Source: Leptospira biflexa serovar Patoc strain 'Patoc 1 (Paris)' (GTDB lineage Bacteria; Spirochaetota; Leptospiria; Leptospirales; Leptospiraceae). From it: a DNA stretch of 64,000 nt. The stretch spans positions 806,001-870,000 of the forward strand of contig NC_010602.1 of NCBI RefSeq assembly GCF_000017685.1, read 5' to 3'. The notes beneath the pieces are model-generated. The model did no database searches and was not told where the DNA came from. It was given only the letters and a program-made list of their open reading frames with translations. The translations under genes were made by a program, and so were the position numbers. Below are positions 8,665-17,476 of the stretch, piece after piece. Position 1 is the first letter of the stretch. Every line of letters starts with the position of its first letter.

Positions 8665-8707
8665 CATTGGGAGGCGGGTCTAGTTCCCCACCCATATCAG
8701 GGCGGGG
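8665..8707 (+). repeat. G/C-rich intergenic repeat, copy 1
   Basis: The order CATTGGGAGGCGGGT, CCCCACCCA, GGGCGGGG recurs at 9950-9996. The central CCCCACCC can pair with the upstream TGGGAGG or the downstream GGGCGGGG, so two alternative hairpins are possible. It stands out sharply from the A+T-rich surroundings and sits outside any gene. Confidence 0.7.
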
Positions 8708-8775
8708 TGAACCAATTCGCAAATTTTTCAGAATTTGTTTGTATTTTAATCAGAACTTCAAATAAAAAGATTGAA

Positions 8776-8796
8776 CAAAATTAAATTGTGCACAAT
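8776..8796 (+). promoter_or_regulatory. Candidate OhrR operator upstream of gpx
   Basis: CAAAATTAAATTGTG (8776-8790) is an imperfect A/T-rich inverted repeat close to the OhrR box of Bacillus as I recall it (TACAATTAAATTGTA). It overlaps a perfect 12-base palindrome, ATTGTGCACAAT (8785-8796). Both lie 25-46 bases before the gpx ATG, where a repressor would block transcription, and an OhrR-like gene is the second gene of the unit. Confidence 0.55.
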
Positions 8797-8821
8797 CTAA
8801 TTTACAACAACGGAGAGTAAC

Positions 8822-9307
8822 ATGGCGGAAGAATTTTACAATATTAAAGTGAAACGTGGATCGGAAGAGATTCCTATGGAACAATTTAAAGATAAGGTAT
8901 TGTTGATTGTGAATACCGCAAGTCAGTGTGGCTTCACTCCACAATATAAAGGCCTGCAAGAAACTTATGATCGTTGGAAAGGCAAAGGTTTGGAAATTTT
9001 AGCTTTCCCTTGTAACCAGTTCGGAGAACAAGAACCTGGCTCCGATGCAGATATAAAATTGTTTTGTGAAAAAACATTTTCTACAACTTTCCCAATCTTT
9101 TCTAAGCTCGAAGTGAACGGTCCAAATACGGATGCACTTTATATGCATTTAAAAAAGAATGCACCAGGAATTTTTGGTTCTCTTGATATCAAATGGAATT
9201 TTACAAAGTTCTTAGTCGATAAAAATGGAAAGGTTGTTAAAAGATATGCACCGATTACAAAACCTGAAGCAATCGAGAAGGATATCGAAAAGCTTGTCCA
9301 AGGTTAA
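8822..9307 (+). CDS. gpx: Glutathione peroxidase-family thiol peroxidase
   Basis: The 161-residue enzyme reduces hydrogen and organic peroxides. The catalytic set is present: Cys36 (NTASQCGFTP, cysteine rather than selenocysteine), Gln70 (NQFGEQEPG), and Trp125-Asn126 (KWNFTKFLVD). Cys82 (LFCEKTF) is where thioredoxin-dependent members keep the resolving cysteine, so thioredoxin is the likelier reductant. There is no signal peptide, so it should be cytoplasmic. GGAG lies 8 bases before the ATG. It is followed after 22 bases by an OhrR-like regulator and preceded by an OhrR-type operator candidate, suggesting peroxide induction. Confidence 0.93.
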   Translation: MAEEFYNIKVKRGSEEIPMEQFKDKVLLIVNTASQCGFTPQYKGLQETYDRWKGKGLEILAFPCNQFGEQEPGSDADIKLFCEKTFSTTFPIFSKLEVNGPNTDALYMHLKKNAPGIFGSLDIKWNFTKFLVDKNGKVVKRYAPITKPEAIEKDIEKLVQG

Positions 9308-9329
9308 ATCATCGAAAGAAGAGGTTCTT

Positions 9330-9731
9330 TTGTTGAAGAACCAAATTTGTTTTTCGATGTATTCCTCAATGCATCGATTGATGAAACTCTATCGTCCGCT
9401 TCTTGCGGACCTAGGGTTAACTTATCCGCAATACCTGGTTATGCTTGTTATGTGGGAAGAGAAAATTTCGACTGTCAGTAAAATAGGGGATAAACTCCAA
9501 CTGGATTCGGGAACCTTGACACCACTCCTTAAACGTTTGGAACAAATGGAACTATTGGATCGAATGCGAAATCCAAACGATGAACGAAGCGTGAATATCG
9601 TATTATCAAAAAAAGGAAAATCCTTACGCGATAAAGCGAAATTGATTCCTGAAAAAATATTTTGTTTGTCGGGGATCGAAGAAACGCAAGCGAATCAATT
9701 GAAAGTGATTTTGGATCATATTGGATACTAG
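9330..9731 (+). CDS. ohrR: OhrR-type MarR-family peroxide-sensing repressor
   Basis: The 133-residue winged-helix protein matches the OhrR subgroup closely: NQICFSMYSS with the sensing Cys7, YRPLLADLGLTYPQYLVMLVMWE, LDSGTLTPLLKRLE and the wing DERSV. A second Cys in KIFCLSG (about residue 111) could make it a two-Cys sensor. The TTG at 9330 (or 9333) follows GAAGAGG at good spacing and keeps the Cys helix; starting at the ATG at 9357 would lose the sensing Cys. Organic peroxide oxidation should release it from DNA, derepressing gpx-ohrR. Confidence 0.88.
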   Translation: MLKNQICFSMYSSMHRLMKLYRPLLADLGLTYPQYLVMLVMWEEKISTVSKIGDKLQLDSGTLTPLLKRLEQMELLDRMRNPNDERSVNIVLSKKGKSLRDKAKLIPEKIFCLSGIEETQANQLKVILDHIGY

Positions 9732-10068
9732 AAGTCTTTGAAATTATAATTGGACGTGAAAGAAACTTACTGTTTGGCGGATTAGATATCACAGATCAAC
9801 TTTGTTCCCTAAATAACTCCAATGTGATCCATTTTGTCCGAGATTGCAATGCATCTGACTTAATTGCATTAATATGAACTTTTATCCAAAAAAAAAATTG
9901 TAATTCAATTAGTGGTTCCTTGTTCAGCAAACATGTGATATATGGAAGCCATTGGGTGGCGGGTGGATAACCCCACCCAGTTCGATACGGGCGGGGATCT
10001 ATACCATCCTACCACCCATCCCCCCAATCCGACTTGCCCCCAAAACCACACCAATCCATCGTGAACCA
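9732..10068. other. Intergenic region ohrR / atp operon
   Basis: The 337 bases contain no convincing gene. A weak frame (9662-9877) overlapping the end of ohrR has no family features. The region holds A/T-rich sequence with an A9 run near 9890, the second G/C-rich repeat (9950-9996) and C-rich sequence up to the atpI-like start. The atp promoter must lie here; a GATATAT near 9937 is a possible -10. Confidence 0.5.
9950..9996 (+). repeat. G/C-rich intergenic repeat, copy 2
   Basis: CATTGGGTGGCGGGT, CCCCACCCA and GGGCGGGG match copy 1 at 8665 in order, orientation and spacing; the bases between differ. TGGGTGG pairs perfectly with CCACCCA, and CCCCACCC pairs with GGGCGGGG apart from one mismatch. 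The two copies are direct repeats flanking gpx-ohrR. Confidence 0.7.
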
Positions 10069-10449
10069 ATGGATCTAAACTCAATCAATCTCAAACGATT
10101 CCATTTGCATTATTTCACTTATTTAATCCTTGTATTGATCCTAAGTCTCCCCCTAACTTTAGGTTTGGTGGCGGATGGTTATCGTATCATCTTCTATTTT
10201 GGTTCTGCCATTTCCTTTTCCGTGCAAATGGCTATCTTACAATTACGATTCCTACCATCAAAAATCCCTGCTTTGTCTGAGTCGGGCTTCCCCTTTTTTA
10301 CGGTATTCCTCTCCTTTTTTCTAAATCTGGGCATTTTGACTGCCTTTCAGGTCTTAGAGTACCCTTTTGAGGCAACTTCTGGATTTTTAATTGCCTATTT
10401 CGTCCACCTTCTTTTCCTTGTATTTGCGAGCTATTTCAGTGGAAAATAA
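10069..10449 (+). CDS. AtpI-like membrane protein at the head of the atp operon
   Basis: The 126-residue protein has four hydrophobic segments, as in AtpI (the F-ATPase assembly or ion-supply accessory), and it overlaps the atpB start by 11 bases. Sequence similarity to AtpI is not obvious to me, so the call rests on topology and position. The frame is open back to 9952, but that part encodes a Pro-rich stretch over the G/C-rich repeat, so I start at the ATG at 10069 although its SD is poor. Confidence 0.6.
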   Translation: MDLNSINLKRFHLHYFTYLILVLILSLPLTLGLVADGYRIIFYFGSAISFSVQMAILQLRFLPSKIPALSESGFPFFTVFLSFFLNLGILTAFQVLEYPFEATSGFLIAYFVHLLFLVFASYFSGK

Positions 10450-11497
10450 GTCTAAATATCGGTTTTTTTTATCATTTTTATTAGTTTTTTCCCTTAGTTT
10501 TACGAATGTTTTTGCAAACGATTCGGAAGGGCACAGCTCTGATGAGGGCTTCGATTTCAGCGAAGTGATGGCGCACCACTTAGGTGATGCTCCCATCTTC
10601 CCTCTCAACTTCGGTGGCACAATTGTCACAGAAGGCCAACCTGGTTACGATGCGGAAAACCATGATGTGTTTGTGAACCACGATGGAGTGAAGTATCACT
10701 ACGTTGGTGGACTTGACTTACATATCACCAAACGAGTGACCATGATGTGGATTGCTTGTTTCTTTATGTTTCTCGTTTTTATCCCAGCGGCAAACCTGAT
10801 CTCTAAGAACCCAAAAAAGGTTCACAATAAATTCACATCAGGTGTAGAAGCATTTGTAAGTTACTTAAAAGAAAACGTTGTGGACTCCTCACTCGACCAC
10901 CACGGACATTCGTATTACCACTACATCTTCTCATTGTTTTTCTTTATCCTTTTCTGTAACTTGTTTGGCCTCATCCCATCGGTTGGTGAGCTTACAGTTG
11001 CCGCATCGGATGGACTTGTTGCTCTTGGTGTTATGGACCACACACCCCACGCACTCCATACATTCGGAGAAGTTTGGTCAGGCATCACACCAACAGGGGA
11101 CATTAGTGTTACCCTTTCACTTGCATCCATTACCTTACTCACTATTTACGGAACCGCATTCTCTTACCAAGGGATCTCCTTCGTAGCCCATGCTGTTCCT
11201 AAGGGTGTTCCTCTTTTACTATGGCCACTCATGTGGGCATTGGAATTTATCGTAACTCACATCGCTCGCTCTTTTGCGTTAACGATGAGGTTACTAGCCA
11301 ATATGACAGCAGGACACGTTATGATCCTTGCGTTACTTGGGTTTATTTTTATGAGCGAAAGTTGGCTCATTGCACCTGTATCTGTTCTCAGTTCAGTGCT
11401 CATTTACTTTTTAGAACTACTTGTAGCATTTCTACAAGCGTTCATTTTCTCACTGCTCACAACCGTCTTCATCGGAACTGTGATGCATAGACATTAA
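10439..11497 (+). CDS. atpB: F1Fo ATP synthase subunit a
   Basis: Subunit a forms the proton half-channels against the c-ring. The essential Arg is in RLLANMTAGHVMI. I start at the GTG at 10439 (352 residues), which gives a clean signal peptide ending SFTNVFAND; the longer TTG frame from 10391 would bury it. Such a cleavable N-terminus and a His/Asp-rich periplasmic stretch (about 25-95) are also known from Bacteroidetes subunit a. Membrane helices follow from about residue 105. It is the first structural gene of the atp operon. Confidence 0.95.
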   Translation: MENKSKYRFFLSFLLVFSLSFTNVFANDSEGHSSDEGFDFSEVMAHHLGDAPIFPLNFGGTIVTEGQPGYDAENHDVFVNHDGVKYHYVGGLDLHITKRVTMMWIACFFMFLVFIPAANLISKNPKKVHNKFTSGVEAFVSYLKENVVDSSLDHHGHSYYHYIFSLFFFILFCNLFGLIPSVGELTVAASDGLVALGVMDHTPHALHTFGEVWSGITPTGDISVTLSLASITLLTIYGTAFSYQGISFVAHAVPKGVPLLLWPLMWALEFIVTHIARSFALTMRLLANMTAGHVMILALLGFIFMSESWLIAPVSVLSSVLIYFLELLVAFLQAFIFSLLTTVFIGTVMHRH

Positions 11498-11545
11498 GAT
11501 TGGTTTTATTTATATTATAAAACACACAGGAGTGAAACGAAAACA

Positions 11546-11830
11546 ATGGAATTCGGTTTAGGATACATCGCAGTAGGACTCGCAGCAGGACTTGCATTAC
11601 TTGGTGCAGGAATCGGTATTGGTAGAATTGGTGGATCAGTGGCAGAAAGCATTAGCCGCCAACCAGAAGCAGCGGGAAAGATCCAACTCGTTCTTTACGT
11701 AGCAGCAGGTATGATTGAAGGTGCAGCACTTTTCGCAGTGGTAATCGCTCTTCTTATCGCGCTCAAACTCAATGGCTCAATTGACAAAACAATTGGTGCT
11801 GGTGCCACTAAAGTAGAACAAGGACAATAG
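11546..11830 (+). CDS. atpE: F1Fo ATP synthase subunit c
   Basis: The 94-residue hairpin protein forms the rotor ring. Helix 1 has the Gly-rich GAGIGIGRIGG, the polar loop is SRQPEA (38-42), and the ion-binding carboxylate is Glu58 in GMIEGAAL. Residues after Glu58 are Gly-Ala-Ala rather than the Ser/Thr of Na+-binding rings, so proton coupling is likely. The C-terminus is about ten residues longer than usual. An AGGAG precedes the ATG. Confidence 0.96.
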   Translation: MEFGLGYIAVGLAAGLALLGAGIGIGRIGGSVAESISRQPEAAGKIQLVLYVAAGMIEGAALFAVVIALLIALKLNGSIDKTIGAGATKVEQGQ

Positions 11831-11832
11831 TC

Positions 11833-12357
11833 TTGGTACTCCTCGCGGCTTCCGGCTTCAATTTGCTGAAAGTCAATCCGGGTCTGGTCATCTGGACCCT
11901 GGTCACTTTCTCAGTTGTTGTCTTCGTTCTTAAAAAATTTGCATGGGACAAGATCCTTCATGCTCTCGAAGAACGTGCTTCCGGCATCCAAGGTGATATC
12001 AACAAAGCAGAATCTCTTCGTGTTGAAGCAGAAAAGTCTTTAAAAGAATACAAAGACCAACTCTTCAAAGCAACAGAAGAAGCACACAGAATTGTCGATG
12101 AAGCTAAGAAAGATGCAGTTGCTCTCCGCACAAAGTTGACGGAAGAAGCACACAATGAAGTAAAAGGAATCAAAGACAGCGCTGTTCGCGAAATCGAACT
12201 TGCCAAAGGCAGAGCTTTGTCTGAAATCCAAAACCAAATTGTGGAAATGTCCGTTCTCATCGCGAGTGAGATCTTGGAGAAACAATTGAAGAAGGAAGAC
12301 TATGCTTCCTTTGTCGAAAAAGAGATCGCAAAACTCGATAAACTTAAAATCAAATGA
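11833..12357 (+). CDS. atpF: F1Fo ATP synthase subunit b
   Basis: The 174-residue stator subunit has one N-terminal membrane helix (about 17-36), then a long charged coiled coil (about 40-165) that reaches the F1 head and binds delta. The TTG start lies two bases after the atpE stop, with AAGGA about 8 bases upstream. The stop overlaps the atpH start (ATGA). A single b gene implies a homodimeric stalk. Confidence 0.94.
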   Translation: MVLLAASGFNLLKVNPGLVIWTLVTFSVVVFVLKKFAWDKILHALEERASGIQGDINKAESLRVEAEKSLKEYKDQLFKATEEAHRIVDEAKKDAVALRTKLTEEAHNEVKGIKDSAVREIELAKGRALSEIQNQIVEMSVLIASEILEKQLKKEDYASFVEKEIAKLDKLKIK

Positions 12358-12917
12358 GTCTGAACCAAATTTCAAAGGTTTACGCAACGGCACTTTTGGA
12401 GTTAGCACAAGAAGCTAACTCACTTGAGTCAACGGAAGAGGAATTATCAAGCTTAGTTGGTGTTTTCTTTTCCGATGACACAATACGCCATTATTTTCTT
12501 TCTCCGTTAGTTGATCCTTCTGAGAAAGAACAAACTGCCGCAAAGTCAGTTCAAGGAAAGGCATCAGAAATTGTTGCCAATTTCATTACTCTTGTGGTTC
12601 GAAAAAATCGTTTCCTTTACCTAAAGGACATTTTGGAAGATTACCGATCAGGTGTAGACCGACTTAAAAATCGTAGTTCACTTCGTATCGTTTCCAAAGA
12701 TTCATTAGGAAAAGAAGCAGTAGATCAAATCACTAAGTCCATCTCTTCCAAGTTCGGACGCGAAGTTCGTGTCACAGAACATACGGATCTTAACCTCATC
12801 GGTGGATTCAAAATCTATATAGACGACTTTTTAATCGATGCCTCAATCCGTGCAAAACTTGCCGGAACCCGTGAGGCTCTCCTCCAAAAGAAAATCCCAG
12901 TCGGAGCATTTGAATGA
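12354..12917 (+). CDS. atpH: F1Fo ATP synthase subunit delta
   Basis: The 187-residue stator protein links subunit b to the alpha3beta3 head. The N-terminal helical domain begins [15 protein letters not shown], and the C-terminal part holds the family motif [24 protein letters not shown]. Start and stop each overlap the neighbouring gene by four bases, so translation is coupled through atpF-atpH-atpA. Confidence 0.94.
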   Translation: MSLNQISKVYATALLELAQEANSLESTEEELSSLVGVFFSDDTIRHYFLSPLVDPSEKEQTAAKSVQGKASEIVANFITLVVRKNRFLYLKDILEDYRSGVDRLKNRSSLRIVSKDSLGKEAVDQITKSISSKFGREVRVTEHTDLNLIGGFKIYIDDFLIDASIRAKLAGTREALLQKKIPVGAFE

Positions 12918-14428
12918 AAATTAAAACAGACGAAGTAACGTCGGTACTAAAACAAGAAATTAAAAACTTCAAGAAAGACCTCCAAGTAGAAGAGGTTGGA
13001 ACAGTTCTCGAAGTCGGGGACGGGATTGCGCGGGTTTACGGACTCACAAACGTAATGTCAGGAGAGCTCGTTGAATTCCAAAATGGAGTTCGAGGCCAAG
13101 CCTTCAACTTAGAAGAAAATTCAGTTGGGGTTGTTATCTTTGGTGATTATATCAAAATTGAAGAAGGTTTTTCTGTAAAACGTGTGGGAAAAATCTTCGA
13201 AGTTCCAGTAGGACCAGAACTTCTTGGTCGAGTGCTAAACCCACTTGGGGAAGTGATCGATGGAAAAGGCCCCTTAAACGCAAAAAAAACAAGACCAGTT
13301 GAGTCACCAGCTCCTGGGATTGCGATGAGAAAATCAGTTCACGAACCAATGCAAACAGGGATCAAAGCGATTGACGCAATGATTCCAATCGGTCGTGGAC
13401 AACGAGAGCTCATCATTGGGGATCGCGGAACAGGAAAAACTTCCATCGCGATCGACACGATCATCAATCAAAAAGGAAAAGGGGTCATCTGCGTTTATGT
13501 AGCGATCGGTCAAAAAGCATCTACTGTTGCTTCCACCATCGAAATGTTACGCGAAAAAGGGGCATTAGAATATACGATCATCGTATCGGCTAACGCATCG
13601 GAACCTGCTCCTATGTTATACATTGCACCTTACTCTGGTGCGACGATGGCTGAATACTTTATGTATGAAGAAGGGAAAGCAACACTTGTTGTGTATGATG
13701 ACCTTTCGAAACAAGCAGTAGCATACCGCCAAATGTCACTTTTACTTCGCCGCCCACCAGGTCGTGAAGCATACCCTGGTGACGTATTTTACCTTCACTC
13801 TCGTCTACTTGAAAGAGCAGCGAAACTCGATGATAAATTTGGTGGTGGGTCTATGACTGCACTCCCTATCATTGAAACACAAGAAGGGGAAGTTTCTGCC
13901 TACATTCCAACAAACGTAATCTCCATCACCGATGGTCAGATCTACCTCCAATCCAACCTGTTTGCATCGGGCCTTCGCCCTGCGGTGGACGTGGGGATTT
14001 CTGTATCACGAGTTGGATCTGCTGCACAAATCAAAGCGATGAAAAAAGTTGCAGGAACTCTGAAGTCAGACCTCGCACAGTTCCGTGACTTGGAAGCGTT
14101 TGCACAGTTAGGAACAGAACTTGACCCAGTGACACAAGCACAGCTGGATCGTGGTTACCGAGTTCTTGAAATTTTAAAACAACCAAACAACTCTCCAACG
14201 CCTGTAGAAGAACAAGTGATTTCCATCTTCGCTGTAACAAAAGGATTTATGGATGTGGTTCCTACTGCAAAAGTAAGAGAATTCGAAGCGTTTCTTTTGA
14301 AAACAATGAGAGAGCAACACCCAGAAATTTTGGAAGAGATCAGAACTGCTAAAGAAGTAAAACAAGAAGCAGCTCTGCAAAAAACAATCAAATCGATTGT
14401 AGAACATTTTTTAGCAAAGAATAATTAA
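12914..14428 (+). CDS. atpA: F1Fo ATP synthase subunit alpha
   Basis: The non-catalytic F1 head subunit, 504 residues as is typical. The beta-barrel domain precedes the P-loop GDRGTGKT (169-176). The signature [17 protein letters not shown], with the arginine finger, is near 370, and the helical C-terminal domain is complete. It overlaps atpH by four bases and is followed after 11 bases by atpG. Confidence 0.97.
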   Translation: MKIKTDEVTSVLKQEIKNFKKDLQVEEVGTVLEVGDGIARVYGLTNVMSGELVEFQNGVRGQAFNLEENSVGVVIFGDYIKIEEGFSVKRVGKIFEVPVGPELLGRVLNPLGEVIDGKGPLNAKKTRPVESPAPGIAMRKSVHEPMQTGIKAIDAMIPIGRGQRELIIGDRGTGKTSIAIDTIINQKGKGVICVYVAIGQKASTVASTIEMLREKGALEYTIIVSANASEPAPMLYIAPYSGATMAEYFMYEEGKATLVVYDDLSKQAVAYRQMSLLLRRPPGREAYPGDVFYLHSRLLERAAKLDDKFGGGSMTALPIIETQEGEVSAYIPTNVISITDGQIYLQSNLFASGLRPAVDVGISVSRVGSAAQIKAMKKVAGTLKSDLAQFRDLEAFAQLGTELDPVTQAQLDRGYRVLEILKQPNNSPTPVEEQVISIFAVTKGFMDVVPTAKVREFEAFLLKTMREQHPEILEEIRTAKEVKQEAALQKTIKSIVEHFLAKNN

Positions 14429-14439
14429 GGGGAAAGATC

Positions 14440-15309
14440 TTGGCGACACCGCGTGAGATAAAAAAGAGGATTAACTCGGTTAAAAACACGAGAAAAATCA
14501 CTCGAACCATGGAGATGGTCTCCACGGCTAAGGCAAAAAAAGCCACTAACAAAGTGAATGCGGCAAAACCATATGCCGACCTTACACGAGAGTTGGTTTC
14601 TTCTTTGTCTAGCCTTGCTTCGATCATCCATAGCCCTTACTTAAGGAAGCCGGATAAAATCCGTAAAGTTGCTATCCTTGCTATCGCCGCAAACCGTGGG
14701 TTATGCGGTGGTTTTAACTCCAATTTACTTCGTATGGTCAAAAACCGTATTGAGGAGTTGAAGTCAAAAGGTGTGGAGGTGGAAGTCCACGCTGCAGGGA
14801 AAAAGGCGATCTCTTTCTTTAAATTCGCAAAAGTTGAATTGGTAACATCCTATACCAATATCGATGATAAAGCGGGAAGCAAAGAAGCAAACGACCTTGC
14901 ATCTTATTTTATGGAACGTTTTGCAAATGAGTCGGTGGATTCAGTTGAAATCATCTCCACTCATTATTATTCCGCGGCAAACCAAAAACCTGAAACTACA
15001 ACTGTCCTCCCATTACAAATGGAAGAAACAGGATCGAAAGGTTCTTCTGGGCCGGAAGTATTATACGAACCAGATCCAAAAACCATCTTAGAAAACTTGT
15101 TACCAATGGTGATCAAAACTACTTTTGTGAAAATCATCTTGGAATCAGTCGCTTCCGAACACATTGCACGTAGAGTGGCGATGAAAGCGGCGACTGATGC
15201 AGCTGGTGAAATGATCAAACTTCTGACTCGCGGATACAACCGAGTTCGTCAGGCAAAAATTACGCAGGAAATTTCAGAAATCGTAGGGGGAGCGGAAGCC
15301 ATCTCCTAA
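14440..15309 (+). CDS. atpG: F1Fo ATP synthase subunit gamma
   Basis: The 289-residue central rotor shaft. The N-terminal helix begins [20 protein letters not shown], the Rossmann-like middle has [10 protein letters not shown], and the C-terminal helix includes [18 protein letters not shown]. Both helices form the coiled coil that turns inside alpha3beta3. The start codon is TTG, preceded by AAGGGGAAAG. Confidence 0.96.
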   Translation: MATPREIKKRINSVKNTRKITRTMEMVSTAKAKKATNKVNAAKPYADLTRELVSSLSSLASIIHSPYLRKPDKIRKVAILAIAANRGLCGGFNSNLLRMVKNRIEELKSKGVEVEVHAAGKKAISFFKFAKVELVTSYTNIDDKAGSKEANDLASYFMERFANESVDSVEIISTHYYSAANQKPETTTVLPLQMEETGSKGSSGPEVLYEPDPKTILENLLPMVIKTTFVKIILESVASEHIARRVAMKAATDAAGEMIKLLTRGYNRVRQAKITQEISEIVGGAEAIS

Positions 15310-16737
<1,428 letters not shown>

Positions 16738-16742
16738 TTCGG

Positions 16743-17123
16743 ATGAGTAAAGAACTGACTTTAACAGTCATCTCTCCAGACAAAATCCTTTACCAGGGAA
16801 AGGCAGAATCAGTGATTCTGCCTGGAGCAGTGGGTTATTTTGGAATTTTACCAGGCCACGCCACTTTGGTGTCCCAACTTGATTTTGGGCTCATCAAATT
16901 GCACACTGCCGGAAAAGAATTCCGAATCGCCATTGATGGTGGGTTCTGTGAAGTGAAAAATGACCAGATCCGAGTCCTCACCGAAGGTGGGGATTCTGAA
17001 GATGATTTGTCTCATGACCACGCCATTGAACTCTTACAGGAAGCGGAAGCACTTCCCACCTCGAAAGAGAAAGAAAATCTCCTAAAGAAAGCAAAAGTTC
17101 GCATTTTACTGCACGAACGTTAA
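16743..17123 (+). CDS. atpC: F1Fo ATP synthase subunit epsilon
   Basis: The 126-residue rotor-foot and regulatory subunit. The N-terminal beta-sandwich has ESVILPGAVGYFGILPGHATLVS, and a C-terminal helical hairpin follows (about 90-126). It lies five bases after atpD and closes the canonical B-E-F-H-A-G-D-C order. Downstream, 47 bases with no clear terminator lead to the SLBB gene. Confidence 0.95.
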   Translation: MSKELTLTVISPDKILYQGKAESVILPGAVGYFGILPGHATLVSQLDFGLIKLHTAGKEFRIAIDGGFCEVKNDQIRVLTEGGDSEDDLSHDHAIELLQEAEALPTSKEKENLLKKAKVRILLHER

Positions 17124-17170
17124 TTTTTTTCCCCCCTTCTTGCCGAAAATATACCAGAGGGGGATTTCCT

Positions 17171-17467
17171 TTGAATCCAATCTGGCTACGACGAATTGTA
17201 TTGTTTGTGGTACTTTTGTCTGGATTGTATTACCTAAAGGAAAACCCTGATTTGCGAAAAAGAATCTATTCGGAAGCACCGATTCGTGTTAAAATTGAGG
17301 GACCCGTTGTGAACCCTGGAGTTTATACATTAGAAGCAGGTTCCAACGGAAACGATTTAATTGAGATCGCTGGTGGAACATTACCAGGAGCGCAAATCAA
17401 AATGGAGGACAGTATCTTGGAACAGCCGTTAGAGGATGGCCAGGTACTAAATTTGGGAAAACGGTAA
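17171..17467 (+). CDS. Single-domain SLBB protein with N-terminal membrane anchor
   Basis: The 98-residue protein starts at a TTG behind GAGGGGG. One hydrophobic helix (about 5-21) precedes a beta-grasp SLBB domain: IRVKIEGPVVNPGVYTLE...LIEIAGGTLPGA. This is the ligand-binding fold seen in ComEA and polysaccharide export proteins, here without any DNA-binding or channel partner domain. It probably projects into the periplasm. It follows atpC by 47 bases and precedes the acidic protein by 9, so it may bridge the atp operon and the genes behind it. The ligand is unknown. Confidence 0.75.
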   Translation: MNPIWLRRIVLFVVLLSGLYYLKENPDLRKRIYSEAPIRVKIEGPVVNPGVYTLEAGSNGNDLIEIAGGTLPGAQIKMEDSILEQPLEDGQVLNLGKR

Positions 17468-17476
17468 TCGAGGCGA

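Larger units (their letters stand above)
8494..8821. other. Divergent intergenic region amtB / gpx
   Basis: The 328 bases between the divergent starts hold the amtB leader (to about 8600), one copy of a G/C-rich repeat (8665-8707) and the gpx promoter with its operator-like inverted repeats (8776-8796). I see no gene or tRNA. On the minus strand a TTGACA with a poor -10 lies around 8611-8640 and could drive amtB. Confidence 0.6.

Noticed and set aside
8494..8667. N-terminal extension of amtB
   Set aside because: The extension is polar, precedes a normal signal peptide, and runs into the G/C-rich repeat; the ATG at 8493 has a good SD.
9662..9877. 71-codon frame after ohrR
   Set aside because: It overlaps the end of ohrR in another frame, has no SD and no protein-like features beyond length.
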